This document shows, in pieces, positions 9,001-17,104 of a DNA stretch of 33,088 nucleotides. Source of the stretch: Fibrobacteria bacterium. GTDB lineage: Bacteria > Fibrobacterota > Fibrobacteria > UBA11236. The position numbers and the translations under genes were made by a program. The notes beneath the pieces are model-generated. The model was not told the origin of the DNA. It saw only the letters and a list, made by a program, of their open reading frames with translations, and made no database searches. The stretch is from contig JANYDA010000020.1 of the NCBI GenBank assembly GCA_025360005.1, positions 1 to 33,088 of the forward strand, read 5' to 3'. Each line of letters opens with the position of its first letter. The stretch's first letter is position 1.

Positions 9001-9880
9001 GGCGGATCTCAACGGGGACGGCCACCCGGACATCCTTTTCTCCGCTTCCAATGCCGTCTTCGCCATCGACTATCACGGCGCGGTCCTCAAAGGCTGGCCC
9101 TTTGCGCTCGAGCCCCGCCAGAACGTCGGCTTCGCATACGGAAGCGCCCTGCATCCGGAAACCTCCATCCGCTCCACGCCCCTGGCGCTTTCCCTGGGCG
9201 GCCATCCCGCCGTTCTCATCGGTTCGCCGGACGGTCTGATCCTGGCGGTGGACAGCCTGGGCCGCAAGCTGCGGGCTTCTTCTTTCCAGGCCGCGCAAAA
9301 CAAGCGCGGCGGGCTGCTGGCGTCGGACGTGGCCGATTGGCCGCTCACCATGGGAGGCCTGACGCTGGACTCGAATGACAATCCTTACATCCATCTTTCC
9401 GCGGCGGATCTGGACGGGGACGGGAACCTGGAATTGCTGGCGCAATCCGGCACCGGCAGCCTGAACGCCTGGACCCTGGTTAATGGCCAGGCCTCGCAAG
9501 GCCAAGCCTGGACGCGGCCCGGAGGCGATGCCGGCCGCAGCAACTTCCTGGACGTAAGCGCCTGGTCCGCGGCTGCCGCGGCGGGAACCTCCGAGACCAT
9601 CGAGGAATTCCACCTGTTCCCCAGTCCGTTGCGCGGCTCCACCGCCACCATCCATTTGCGGCTGGGCGCCGCCGCCAAGAAGGCCCGCGTCCGCATCTAC
9701 GATATAGCGGGCACGGTGGTCAAAGATCAAAGTTGGGAAAACCTCACCGAGGGCCTGCAACCCTTCAACCAGATCCTGGATCTGCAAAAGCTGGGTGCGG
9801 ACGTATACTCGGCGCAAGTGGAAGTCTGGTTCCCGGGCGGTAAACGCAAGGCCTGGGAGCGGTTCGGGGTTATCCGGTAA
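6041..9880 (+). CDS. Secreted M6-type pseudopeptidase with FG-GAP repeats and sorting tail
   Basis: A 1279-residue secreted protein. The open frame extends up to an ATG at 5912 inside the previous gene, but the ATG at 6041 places a signal peptide (about residues 22-40) near the N-terminus and is preferred; 6107 is also possible. Residues about 55-560 follow the M6 (immune inhibitor A-like) pattern: YALYVQFKN, an HAGHS strand, the G-M-P-D-M-F-D turn, DVMDFAGYNT and SAWVRAYMGW. The zinc motif is gone: where HExxH should precede GxPD, the sequence reads N331-Q-L-A-R335, so proteolysis is not expected. Then come calcium-binding FG-GAP/VCBS-like DxDxDG repeats (about 905, 990 and 1120). A final domain from about 1190 resembles a type IX-style sorting domain. 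Probable role: surface binding or scaffolding. Confidence 0.85.
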   Translation: MTANGGKRGGPGGRSSRAWAHGMRAAMALGLSLVSLAAAKSQRSPLFKTSGSAAQAAVDGPDTLEVYALYVQFKNETDADDEASTTGLGQFGTAGSKADADKKQDYTLDPNGAPRRYEYYLEKHFEFAKNYFEKVSNNRVTVAVKIFPRPDAQGEIKPITLDNRMKYYNPSELDRDSKQKISDFNEERGQHLMFFVYDAIKKADGFDGDDANPFKAARKDSVDHPLNTKKHRCYLLFHAGHSRLLDGGQLGAFGANTPNDFTDFYVTPDDFHLLDSATLDGKKGAAPDNPRRAANRGVKVGTGDTVNNIMMLSEAASQDKVNWGINGILINQLARQMGMPDMFDVVKGISQLGFFDVMDFAGYNTLNGFLPVYPSAWVRAYMGWDVPVVAKAGTGPYSEYKLWAPTAGQDPARATTVKVPINDREYFLVENRQRAGADSLVTIYYSEQAGPGDLAFSKKGSKTVRFSQVDSLFLDSITDPATANTKTKKLIANPNKPAGIITGASSYDLGLPASGMLVWHVNEWFISQFLKDGAVNAYLGDTLRSQYKGLELVEADGSLSIGKEFKDQLGQPAFDYGSGSDMLPHVRRKRVNPPKDTAWSNTVDTLDQIGPYGAANTNAWNDGRTHLRLEALVPDKALLEPGMSSFSGDSIFNVRDSALTLRVHWPDNKTVKQDPKWSWPVKLDPGGLPQSVNVLKGPGGGEYVVAVSDRGYAQTFTSDGHTALDADTTLKGLPGYDSVKTLLPSGLTRDTSTIPVTSLAGKLGGPLGSATAGDSVLAVLTSDALTLMKLSPAGLAARSKDSSAVSVSISLPGLVGPVAAGDRIWIVTRDHRAKSFGLGGAPLDDIALPDLEYQALAAYPGGGTKPMNLAVAAKGGQAVIVNPDAGAAVKLDKAWGDQQPAGDEAFTVSASDFDRDGKVDLFLLGSKGAATLIDIGQAPNARPMAGFPQRFQRSVHFVDTVYETKNGSSKLSRVIDFNSDDHSAPALADLNGDGHPDILFSASNAVFAIDYHGAVLKGWPFALEPRQNVGFAYGSALHPETSIRSTPLALSLGGHPAVLIGSPDGLILAVDSLGRKLRASSFQAAQNKRGGLLASDVADWPLTMGGLTLDSNDNPYIHLSAADLDGDGNLELLAQSGTGSLNAWTLVNGQASQGQAWTRPGGDAGRSNFLDVSAWSAAAAAGTSETIEEFHLFPSPLRGSTATIHLRLGAAAKKARVRIYDIAGTVVKDQSWENLTEGLQPFNQILDLQKLGADVYSAQVEVWFPGGKRKAWERFGVIR

Positions 9881-10025
9881 GAGTTGGATCTTGCCATCTC
9901 GATCCTAGTGGTTGGGTCCGCCGGGGGCAGGGCCGGGTTCGCGGGCTTGCGCGCATACTTCAAAAACTTCCAAGTCGGCGATTCGATCATATCCTGCGAA
10001 GGTTTAGTCTCTTCTCGGCGTAAAA

Positions 10026-10059
10026 GCCGCGGGGAAGGGGGGTTTTTACCCCTTCCGGC
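10026..10059 (+). terminator. Hairpin between the M6-type gene and adk
   Basis: A perfect 8-bp stem GGAAGGGG (10033-10040) / CCCCTTCC (10049-10056) with the loop GGTTTTTA, extended by GCC/GGC (10026-10028 with 10057-10059) across a bulge. There is no clean U-tract after it, so it is a weak intrinsic terminator for the M6-type gene or a leader structure for adk. The remaining 9881-10116 spacer holds a TAATAT box at 10064 but no convincing promoter. Confidence 0.45.
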
Positions 10060-10116
10060 ATCGTAATATTTGCTTGGATTTTTAACTTTGTTCCGGCAAA
10101 AGGAACGAGCGGAAAC

Positions 10117-10803
10117 ATGTACAAATACATCATCATGGGCATACAGGGCTGCGGCAAAGGCACGCAGGCGAAGCTGTTGTGCGACAAATACGACTTTACC
10201 CACATCTCCATCGGGGACATTTTCCGCTGGCATATCGCGAATCATACCAAGCTGGCCGCCAAGATCAACCGGATCATCTCCAAAGGGCAGATGGTGGGGG
10301 ATGACCTGGTGGCCAAGGTGGTGTCTGAGCGCATGTCCTGGCACAATTGGAATTACGGCTTTGTCCTGGATGGTTTCCCGCGCAATTTCGCTCAGGCGGA
10401 ATTCCTATTCGAGAGCTACAACATCAACGCCGTGATCCACATGGACGCGCCGGACAGCCTGGTCACCGAGCGCGTGATGGCCCGGCGGGTTTGCTCGCAA
10501 TGCGGCCTCGATTATAACCTAATCGGCCATCGCCCCAAGGTGGAAGGCATTTGCGACGTATGCGGCGGCAAATTACTGCAACGCTCGGACGATCATCCCG
10601 AGGCCATCCAGAAACGCATCGAGGATTACCATGCCAAGACCGAGCCCATGTTGACGTTCTTCCGGCGCATCAACATCCTTCACAGCGTGGACGCCACCAG
10701 ATCGATCCCGGAAGTGTTCGAGGAGATCCGGAAATCCCTGGGCCTGCCCGCGCAACCCAAAGCGATGAATTCGAACACCTTGAGCACGGAGGCGCTTACT
10801 TGA
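10117..10803 (+). CDS. adk: Adenylate kinase
   Basis: Converts AMP and ATP into two ADP in the cytoplasm and so balances the adenylate pool. The 228-residue length is that of a long-type enzyme. The P-loop G8-I-Q-G-C-G-K14-G-T is intact, followed by the AMP-binding SIGDIFR and DGFPRN motifs. The lid domain has a four-cysteine zinc site, Cys126/Cys129 and Cys146/Cys149, as in many Gram-positive and thermophile enzymes. The C-terminal tail of about 15 residues is unusual for the family and is probably unstructured. The ATG at 10117 is preceded by AAAGGAACGAG. Its TGA overlaps the start codon of rfbA, so the two are likely co-translated. Confidence 0.95.
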   Translation: MYKYIIMGIQGCGKGTQAKLLCDKYDFTHISIGDIFRWHIANHTKLAAKINRIISKGQMVGDDLVAKVVSERMSWHNWNYGFVLDGFPRNFAQAEFLFESYNINAVIHMDAPDSLVTERVMARRVCSQCGLDYNLIGHRPKVEGICDVCGGKLLQRSDDHPEAIQKRIEDYHAKTEPMLTFFRRINILHSVDATRSIPEVFEEIRKSLGLPAQPKAMNSNTLSTEALT

Positions 10804-11666
10804 AGGGGATCATCCTGGCCGGCGGAGCGGGAACGCGGCTCTATCCGCTTACCTCGGTGGCGAGCAAGCAATTGCTCCCTATCTACGACAAGCCTTTGAT
10901 CTATTATCCCTTGGCCACGCTCATGCTGGGCGGCATCAAGGAATATCTGCTCATCTCCACGCCGGAGGATACGCCCCGCTTCCAGGCCCTTTTGGGAGAC
11001 GGCAGCCCCTGGGGCATCAAGATCGAATATGCCGTGCAGCCCAAGCCGGACGGCATCGCCAAGGCATTCCTGATCGGCGAGAAGTTCATAGGTAACGATC
11101 CGGTTACCCTGATCCTGGGCGACAACCTCTTCTACGGATCGATGAAGCTGGACGACATCATCGGCAACTTCAAGTCGGGCGCCAACGTATTCGGTTATTA
11201 CGTGAAGGATCCGGAACGGTACGGCGTGGTGGAATTCGACGCCGCCCGCAAAGTGGTGGGCCTGGAGGAAAAACCCAGGGCCCCCAAGTCCAACTACGCG
11301 GTGCCGGGTTTGTATATCTACGACAATGATGTGGTGGAGATGGCCCGCAACCTCAAGCCTTCGCCGCGCGGGGAATTGGAAATCACCGATCTCAACATCG
11401 CCTATCTCAAGCAGGGCCGCTTATCCGTGCAATTGCTGGGCCGGGGCATCGCCTGGCTGGATACCGGCACGCATGCCAGCTTGCTGGAAGCCAGCACGTT
11501 CATTTATACCCTGGAAGCGCGTCAGGGTCTGAAAATCGCGTGCTTGGAAGAAATCGCCTATCTGCGCGGCTTCATCGATACGGATCGCTTTAAGGAAACC
11601 GTGGGCAAAATGCCCAAGTCCCCGTACAAGGAATACCTGCTCCAACGCTTCAAGGGCGAAGTTTAA
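10800..11666 (+). CDS. rfbA: Glucose-1-phosphate thymidylyltransferase RfbA
   Basis: Makes dTDP-glucose from glucose 1-phosphate and dTTP, the first step toward dTDP-rhamnose and related sugars. The nucleotide-binding [11 protein letters not shown] loop lies at residues 7-17, followed by [11 protein letters not shown], the metal-binding LGDN and the EEKP motif. The start is TTG at 10800, sharing bases with the adk stop (TTGA). A GGAGG at 10788-10792 sits seven bases upstream, and this start gives 288 residues, the family length. The open frame continues further upstream inside adk, but that part is just adk read out of frame. Its stop codon interlocks with that of the opposite-strand glycosyltransferase through a shared TTAA. 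No rfbB, rfbC or rfbD is in the window. Confidence 0.95.
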   Translation: MKGIILAGGAGTRLYPLTSVASKQLLPIYDKPLIYYPLATLMLGGIKEYLLISTPEDTPRFQALLGDGSPWGIKIEYAVQPKPDGIAKAFLIGEKFIGNDPVTLILGDNLFYGSMKLDDIIGNFKSGANVFGYYVKDPERYGVVEFDAARKVVGLEEKPRAPKSNYAVPGLYIYDNDVVEMARNLKPSPRGELEITDLNIAYLKQGRLSVQLLGRGIAWLDTGTHASLLEASTFIYTLEARQGLKIACLEEIAYLRGFIDTDRFKETVGKMPKSPYKEYLLQRFKGEV

Positions 11667-13495
11667 GCCCTGGCCCTTTCCTGCCGCAAGCGGGCGCGGA
11701 TGGCCTCCCCCTGATCCGGAGTCAGAAAGTGGCGCGCAAGCGTCAGGAGCTCCTCCAGGAAACCAATCAGGCTCGGCCGATCGTCGATGCGGATCAGGGA
11801 TTCGGCGACCTTGTCCCACATGGTCCAGTCCAAGGGGTTCTCCGCGAACCAAGCGGGCAGCAATTCGCGCAGGCGGGCGCGGTCGTCCATGCGGGAATGG
11901 ACCTCATGGAGAAGCAGATAGGGATCCAGGGAAACCCATCGGTTCTTAGGAATGCCTTCGGCGCATTCCCGCGCCTCCTCCAGGCGGTTTAGCGAAAGCA
12001 ATGCGCGCGCGCGCGCCGAAAGCGCATGGGCCCGCAGCAGCCCCAGGTAACCTCGCTGTGACCCCGAATCCAGGTCTTCCCGGAAGGCGCGGTTGAGATC
12101 GGTATTCATGCCTTTGCCCAATCCGATGGGCGGCAGGAAAAAACCGTAGCGGGCGGCTTCGGGGCCCGCGGCGGGGGAATCGGATCCGCCGGCGGCCAGA
12201 TCGGCCAAGCAACGTTCGGTCCAGGCCAGGGACTCCTGCCATTGGCCGCGCGCGGCGTGCAGGCGGGTGTGCAGCAGGGCGCGCGCCGGAGCCGGGATTC
12301 CGGGTCCTTCCAGCAATCTTTCCAATAGGGCGTTGACGGCGGCTAGGGTATCCCGCGGGTTACCCTCGAGGAGTTCCAACAAGGCGGCCGGCAGGGATTC
12401 CGCGGCCAGGCCGGGCAAGTCACGGTCCCGCGCCTGCAATTCCGAAATCGCCTCCGCCAGAGTGTAGGCCGCGCCCAGCACGCGCATTTTCACCAAGGCC
12501 TTGCCGGCGGACACCGGTGCGGATCCGTAGCCCGCACTTGCCCCGGTCCGTGGAATGCCGGGAGCGGGAGCATCCGCGGACCCGACCTCCGCGGGCGGAA
12601 GGGCCCATCCGGGGTTGGGCCGGGCGGGCCTATCTCGGCCGGCAAAGTCGAGCAAGGATTGGATTTGCCTGGCCTTGGTGTGGGCGGCTACCGCGGCGAC
12701 CGCCTCCCGCGACACGGCCTCGATGCGGGCGGGATCGGCGAGCAGGGATTCCAGGCGCGCTTCCAGGTGTTGCGGATGATAGGGGAAGTAATGGCGATCG
12801 GGCTGGAACAGAATCGGGACTTCTTGATTGCCCGCCTCCACCAAGGGAACGGCGCCGCAGGCCATGGCTTCGTATAAGCGCATATTGGCTTCGCCGCGGA
12901 TGGAATAGTTGAAGACCAGGCGGCTGCGGGCCAGGATAGCCACGTAGTCTTGGCCGAATGCCTGGCCCAGATGGATGTTCCTGGCGGCCCCCCATTTTCC
13001 CAGGCGGGCCAGCAGGCGGTTGCGTTCGCGATGGAGGCCCGCGTTCAGGTTGCCGCAGAAGGAAACATCCAGGTTACGCTGGCCCTCCTGCATGCGGAAG
13101 ATGGCGGGATCATGGCCGAACATGGGTTGGTGATGCACGTTGGCGACGCCGGCCCTGCAGAGCAGGCGATAGCCCGGCCAGTCGATGAAGCAATAATCAA
13201 ACAGGCCGCATACTTCCGGTAGGAAGCGCAGGCACATGTTCCAATCGGTGATGAGCAGAATGCGGATTCCGGGAAAGGCGGCCACGTCGCAGGGGATGGG
13301 CAGGTATTCGGGACTGGAGCAGATGAGGACGTCCGGCTTTTCCGCTTGCGGGATGAGAGGAAGTATGTCACCGAGCGCGCGGCGTTCGTATTCCGGTTTC
13401 CAGGGCCCGGAAGCGGAGAATGGGCGATAGTCGCCGAAGGTTTTGACGGCATGGGTCCCGGATGGGAGAGGGAGGTTGGAAAGGACGCGGAGCAT
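11663..13495 (-). CDS. CgeB-like glycosyltransferase with C-terminal helical domain
   Basis: A 610-residue cytoplasmic protein. Residues 1 to about 285 resemble CgeB/DUF3880-type GT-B glycosyltransferases: an N-terminal Rossmann-like half ending in the DYCFIDWPG strand, then DVSFCGNLN, and the donor-site pattern of group 1 enzymes, [17 protein letters not shown]. Residues from about 335 to the end are alpha-helical and Leu/Ala/Arg-rich, with TPR-like spacing, and may hold a protein partner. Substrate cannot be read from sequence. The ATG at 13495 is preceded by TGGAAA. It converges on rfbA with a 4-bp overlap. The gene lies among sugar-nucleotide genes, so a role in surface glycan assembly is likely. 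Confidence 0.75.
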   Translation of the reverse strand: MLRVLSNLPLPSGTHAVKTFGDYRPFSASGPWKPEYERRALGDILPLIPQAEKPDVLICSSPEYLPIPCDVAAFPGIRILLITDWNMCLRFLPEVCGLFDYCFIDWPGYRLLCRAGVANVHHQPMFGHDPAIFRMQEGQRNLDVSFCGNLNAGLHRERNRLLARLGKWGAARNIHLGQAFGQDYVAILARSRLVFNYSIRGEANMRLYEAMACGAVPLVEAGNQEVPILFQPDRHYFPYHPQHLEARLESLLADPARIEAVSREAVAAVAAHTKARQIQSLLDFAGRDRPARPNPGWALPPAEVGSADAPAPGIPRTGASAGYGSAPVSAGKALVKMRVLGAAYTLAEAISELQARDRDLPGLAAESLPAALLELLEGNPRDTLAAVNALLERLLEGPGIPAPARALLHTRLHAARGQWQESLAWTERCLADLAAGGSDSPAAGPEAARYGFFLPPIGLGKGMNTDLNRAFREDLDSGSQRGYLGLLRAHALSARARALLSLNRLEEARECAEGIPKNRWVSLDPYLLLHEVHSRMDDRARLRELLPAWFAENPLDWTMWDKVAESLIRIDDRPSLIGFLEELLTLARHFLTPDQGEAIRARLRQERARA

Positions 13496-13520
13496 TTTCC
13501 ATTATCGCACTACTCTTGGT

Positions 13521-13782
13521 ATTGGTGCAGGGGGGTGGCCTGGGGGCGGCTGCGGTCCGGGGCCCAGACGGCTCCGGTCTCGGCTGATCGTTGGCGGCGT
13601 CTGCCGGCTGGGCGGATGAACGCGCTGGTTCCCACGTATGCTCCGTAACGCGCAATCGAGGCCGCACGGTATTGGGTCGCGGTGGCGCTGGATTGAAGCC
13701 AGGGCCGCTCCGCCATGCCTGCGACCTGCGCCGATTCGCCCCGGACCGCAGCCGCCCCCAGGCCCAACACGACCGCACCAAT
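13521..13782. repeat. Inverted repeat with 27-bp perfect arms
   Basis: The segment 13537-13563 is an exact reverse complement of 13738-13764. A second matching pair lies outside it, ATTGGTGC (13521-13528) with GCACCAAT (13775-13782). The arms are separated by 174 bases with no open frame I can support. No target-site duplication or transposase is seen. It could be a non-autonomous mobile element, a long stem-loop RNA or a recombination site. It sits in the 498-bp non-coding gap 13496-13993 between two minus-strand genes; the other half of that gap holds the C-rich repeat. Confidence 0.8.
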
Positions 13783-13827
13783 CGCCGCGGGACGCGTCGG
13801 GGGGGTGGGTCGCGTGGCGGTGAATGC

Positions 13828-13990
13828 GGGGTCGCGCGAGGTTGGGTCGAATCCAGGGGTCGGGGGACCGCGACGGGGGGTGGGATTAAGCTGTGGAAAA
13901 CCGCGCGGGGGTGGGCGGGAGAAGAGGGGAGGGAGGTTGGCGCGGGGGCCGCGATGGGTGTGAGTTTGAGCGGTGGAAAGTCGCGCGGCG
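13828..13990 (-). repeat. C-rich post-stop repeat, copy A
   Basis: Read on the minus strand, this begins a few bases after the DUF4954 stop codon. It aligns over about 160 bases with 18134-18297 on the plus strand. The best-conserved part is 13840-13916, including a shared 25-base exact run ending in CCCCTGGAT. In the sense of the upstream gene the first half is very rich in C and poor in G, the usual make-up of a Rho loading site, and the second half contains a small hairpin GGTC-CCCC-GACC. It may be a 3'-end termination element or a dispersed intergenic repeat. Confidence 0.8.
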
Positions 13991-13993
13991 AAG

Positions 13994-15943
13994 TTAGGGG
14001 GCGGACAGGTAGGCGTCCAGGCGTTGGTTTAGTTGGGCCAGGTCTTGGTCCAAGCGGAGCAGGGTTGGGTCGGATTCGGGGGTTGGGTGGAAGTCGGCGT
14101 AGTCGGGGAGGATTTGTCGGCCACGGGTGTCGTCGCGGAGTAGGGAGGCGTGGATGGATTGTTTCAGGGCGGGGATGCGGGAGCGTTGGGCGGAGATAAA
14201 GGCTTTGAGGTCCGTTCCGGCGAAAAGTTCTTTTGTGATATTTGTGACAAGTATTGAAATAGTTTTGTTCCCGGCCGTTCGCGAACCGTCGGTGAGGGAG
14301 CGGAAGAGGAAGAAGATGAGGTAGTCTTGGTAGGCGGCCATGCCGCGGTCGCGGGAGTGGCTGCGGAGGAAGTTCTTGCCGAGGCCGGGGATGGCGGCAT
14401 CCAGGTGATAGGCCTGGCCTGCTGGGGCGGCGCGGAGGGATTGGAGGGCGTGGAGGACTTTGGCGGCCAGTTCCGGGTGGAAAATACGCCCGGCGAAGAA
14501 ACCGGTTTTCCAGGTGGAGGATGCGTCCGGGCCGAAGCGGTGCCGGCGGGCTTGGTCGGAGGTTTCGGATTTGTAGCTGCGGCGCAGGAGAGAGTAGACG
14601 TTGTCCGACCACATCCAGCCGGGGATGATTTCGTTGATGGCGGGTCCGAGTTCGGGAATTCCGGCCGAGGGTTGGTTGATGAGGGAGAAGGGGAAGGCCA
14701 TGCGCTGGGGTAACGTGCAAGTACCGGCGGCGATGAGGGAGTAGGGGGCGTCCCGGAAGTCGGCGGGGAATTTGATCGTGCAGCCGAGACCGAAAAAGGC
14801 GCCTTCACCCGGGCGGATTTCCTGATCGGGTTTCCGGCCGGTATGGTTGCTGCCCACGTTGGCGCCGTAGGCGATGTTGCCGCGGCCTTCCGGCCAGAGA
14901 GCGGAGATGAGGAGCGATTGGTGGTGGAAGCCGACGAAGGGGCCTAGCACGCAGGCGGTCATTTCGCCTTTGTGGATTTGCGTGTTGGGGCCGACGACGG
15001 ATTGGATGACCATCCCCCCCCAGGCTACGGAGGCGTGTTCCAGCAGGATGCTGTGGGAGACCTTGCCGCCGGATTCCACGCCGGCCCCGGGTTGCAAGAG
15101 CGAGTGTTCGATCCAGCCGTCATCGCCTATGATGCAACGTTCGTCGGGCGCGGATAGGAGGGCGCTTTCACGGATGAGGGAAGCGCCGATGACGGCGGTG
15201 CCGGGCGCGATATAGGCGCTGACGACGCGGCGCGTGTGCAGGATGGTCGCGCCCTGGCCCACGTATCCGAAGCGGGAGGTGAGCGGCGTGAGCGCGGCGG
15301 CGAGTTTTTCCCGGAAGTTTTTCTGCGCGGCCGTGGTGAGCGAGAGCGCGTCCATGCAATCGTCCAGGGTGAGCGGGTCCAGGATCCAGACGCTGCGCGA
15401 ACCCGCTTCCGTACCGGGATGGATGGCGGATCCCAGGCCGAACAGGGTGGGCGCCGGGCAGTCCAGTTCGCCCAGTCCTACCAGCACGGCGCCGTCCGAT
15501 ATCACCTGGCGTTGCAGGCGCGCGATTCGGCGCAGGCAGGCGTTGCCGATAATGGCGTCGGCCGCGTCGCAATCCCACATGCCGGCGGGCCAGCTGCGGC
15601 CTTGCGAATCCGTGCAAGCGCCGTGGAAGCCTTCTATGAGGATGTCTCCGGAAAAGCGATTGTTGCGGATGGCGCTTAAGCCACCGTCGTCTTTGCCGTC
15701 GCGCGCCGACGCCGGCGCCGAATTAGCCAGGCGCACGCGGGACCAGTCCGCGCAGAGATTGCCTTGGCTTTCCAGGCGCTGGAGTTCGGCCGGATTAAGC
15801 GGCCGACCGCCCTGGAGGCGCTGATCCGTTTTCAGCAGCAGTCTCAGCGTAGCGACGATTTCGGATTCGGCAAGAGTCTTGTCGAGCCCGGCCGAAAGGC
15901 TTTCCAGGTTGGCTGGGATGTTTTTTCCGCCCATAAGAATCAA
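13994..15943 (-). CDS. DUF4954 family left-handed beta-helix protein
   Basis: A 649-residue protein resembling DUF4954, a family of about 700 residues from Bacteroidetes and spirochaetes with no established function. Visible family-like traits are the early NNRFSGDILIEGFHG block and a central run of hexapeptide-like repeats (about residues 240-400, including YIAPGTAVIGASLIRESALL and GPNTQIHKGEMTACVLGPFVGFHH). The hexapeptide run indicates a left-handed parallel beta-helix, like that of sugar acyl- and nucleotidyltransferases. A helical C-terminal part follows. Start choice is open: TTG at 15943 or ATG at 15934, both near a GGAG. Sitting among sugar-nucleotide genes, it may modify or regulate an activated sugar; that is inference. 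It shares an 87-bp divergent intergenic region with the HAD gene. Confidence 0.75.
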   Translation of the reverse strand: MILMGGKNIPANLESLSAGLDKTLAESEIVATLRLLLKTDQRLQGGRPLNPAELQRLESQGNLCADWSRVRLANSAPASARDGKDDGGLSAIRNNRFSGDILIEGFHGACTDSQGRSWPAGMWDCDAADAIIGNACLRRIARLQRQVISDGAVLVGLGELDCPAPTLFGLGSAIHPGTEAGSRSVWILDPLTLDDCMDALSLTTAAQKNFREKLAAALTPLTSRFGYVGQGATILHTRRVVSAYIAPGTAVIGASLIRESALLSAPDERCIIGDDGWIEHSLLQPGAGVESGGKVSHSILLEHASVAWGGMVIQSVVGPNTQIHKGEMTACVLGPFVGFHHQSLLISALWPEGRGNIAYGANVGSNHTGRKPDQEIRPGEGAFFGLGCTIKFPADFRDAPYSLIAAGTCTLPQRMAFPFSLINQPSAGIPELGPAINEIIPGWMWSDNVYSLLRRSYKSETSDQARRHRFGPDASSTWKTGFFAGRIFHPELAAKVLHALQSLRAAPAGQAYHLDAAIPGLGKNFLRSHSRDRGMAAYQDYLIFFLFRSLTDGSRTAGNKTISILVTNITKELFAGTDLKAFISAQRSRIPALKQSIHASLLRDDTRGRQILPDYADFHPTPESDPTLLRLDQDLAQLNQRLDAYLSAP

Positions 15944-16010
15944 GGGCTCCAGGTCCCCGCGAAGATGATGCTATCCCCCGCGACAAAGTAGATTTTTTGC
16001 GCCGATCCCT

Positions 16011-16030
16011 TAATATTCTATTTTTGCCGC
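16011..16030 (+). promoter_or_regulatory. Candidate -10 region just before the HAD gene
   Basis: An AT-rich stretch with overlapping -10-like boxes (TAATAT at 16011, TATTCT at 16014) ends about 12 bases before the GTG at 16031. There is no Shine-Dalgarno sequence. If used, transcription would begin at or within a few bases of the start codon, giving a leaderless mRNA. No clear -35 box is present, so this is weak. Confidence 0.25.
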
Positions 16031-16981
16031 GTGTCCCAGGTCCATGCATTTTTCGATTTCGACGACACGCTGTTGCGCGGGGACAGCATCCTGTTCTGGT
16101 TGCGCTACTACTATCGCCGTCGTCCGCTGCGGCGTGTTTTCCAGTTGGCCAATTGGACCGGCCTCATCCTGTTCGCATTGCGGCTCATCGACAGCCATAC
16201 CCTCAAGCGGATTTTCCTGATGCCCATGGGCCTGGAGGATCCGGAGGCGTTGGACCGCATGGCCGCCGATTTCGTGCATCAGGACCTATCCCGTCGCATG
16301 CATATCCCCGTTCTGCAGCGCCTGTGGACCCATCACCTGCTGGGCCATAAGGTGGTCCTGGTTTCGGCCAGCGCCACCTTCTATTTGCGCCACCTGAAAA
16401 CTTTCCTTCCCATGGCGGATATCCAGGGTTCGGAAATGATCTGGCCGCGCGGCGGCTTCGGCATTCCGCGCTACCGGGATGGCAACCTGCGCGGCGAGAA
16501 CAAGATCGCGCGTCTGCAAGCGCTCGGCTACGCGCAGGCGGGACCGTTGTCGTTCGCCTATTCCGATCATCAGCACGATCGCTTCCTGCTCGCCTTTTCC
16601 GAGTTCCCCATCTGCACGCGGCCCACGCCCAAGCTGCGCCGCTTGGCCGCGCAACAAGGCTGGCCGGTAATGGACTGGCCGGATCCGGATCCGGCCGCGC
16701 CTCCATCTATTTCGCTCCCCGCTTGGGATGGCGCGCAACCTCCGCTTGTCCGCCGCGGCATGGACATCCAGGTGAAGCTGCGGAAACTGGGATTGCTCAT
16801 CCTGGCCGCGGGCCCCGGTTTACCGCCCACGGGAAGCGATCCATTGCGGGAGGCCGCCGCCGCCCGCGAGTACGCGCCGACGCATACGCGCGCTTTGCGG
16901 GAACGCGTGGAGCTTCGCTACCCGGAGGGCCGTCCGGAGGAAATCTTCCGCAGGATTTTCGGGGAGTCCGGACTGCGCTGA
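16031..16981 (+). CDS. HAD-superfamily (subfamily IB) phosphatase
   Basis: A 316-residue predicted cytoplasmic hydrolase of the SerB-like HAD-IB group. Motif I is D9-F-D11-D-T, giving the nucleophile and acid/base aspartates. Motif II is the serine in VLVSAS (about residue 112). A lysine in RGENK and the SDHQHD motif give motifs III and IV. The insert between motifs I and II is helical, as in HAD-IB caps that act on phosphoserine or lipid and sugar phosphates. About 95 residues after the core have no recognisable domain. The start is GTG at 16031 with no ribosome-binding site. It is divergent from DUF4954. A glycan- or lipid-phosphate substrate is plausible from context only. Confidence 0.82.
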   Translation: MSQVHAFFDFDDTLLRGDSILFWLRYYYRRRPLRRVFQLANWTGLILFALRLIDSHTLKRIFLMPMGLEDPEALDRMAADFVHQDLSRRMHIPVLQRLWTHHLLGHKVVLVSASATFYLRHLKTFLPMADIQGSEMIWPRGGFGIPRYRDGNLRGENKIARLQALGYAQAGPLSFAYSDHQHDRFLLAFSEFPICTRPTPKLRRLAAQQGWPVMDWPDPDPAAPPSISLPAWDGAQPPLVRRGMDIQVKLRKLGLLILAAGPGLPPTGSDPLREAAAAREYAPTHTRALRERVELRYPEGRPEEIFRRIFGESGLR

Positions 16982-17104
16982 ATCGCGCCGCGGTCATTGT
17001 CGCGTATCCCCCCAATCCCGGTCCGGCCGCATCGGCGGGCCCAGGAATGCTATGTTTGCGGGGCGCCGCCGGCGGGAAGGCATAAGGATAAGCATGGGGG
17101 AACG

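Noticed and set aside
7838-9817. A 659-residue minus-strand open frame across the M6-type gene
   Set aside because: Lies fully inside a gene with clear signal peptide, FG-GAP-like repeats and sorting tail; the minus product is low-complexity Gly/Arg/Gln-rich.
10551-10799. An N-terminal extension of RfbA by 83 residues
   Set aside because: This is adk read in another frame; the TTG at 10800 has a GGAGG at the right distance and gives the family length.
13496-13993. A CRISPR array or tRNA in the non-coding gap
   Set aside because: There are no regularly spaced direct repeats and no cloverleaf; the structure present is a single inverted repeat and one copy of the C-rich repeat.
13368-14720. 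A 450-residue minus-strand frame covering the 13.5-14.0 kb gap
   Set aside because: Pro/Arg-rich translation of C-rich repeat DNA; its apparent similarity to a frame near 18.2 kb comes from the shared non-coding repeat, not from a shared protein.
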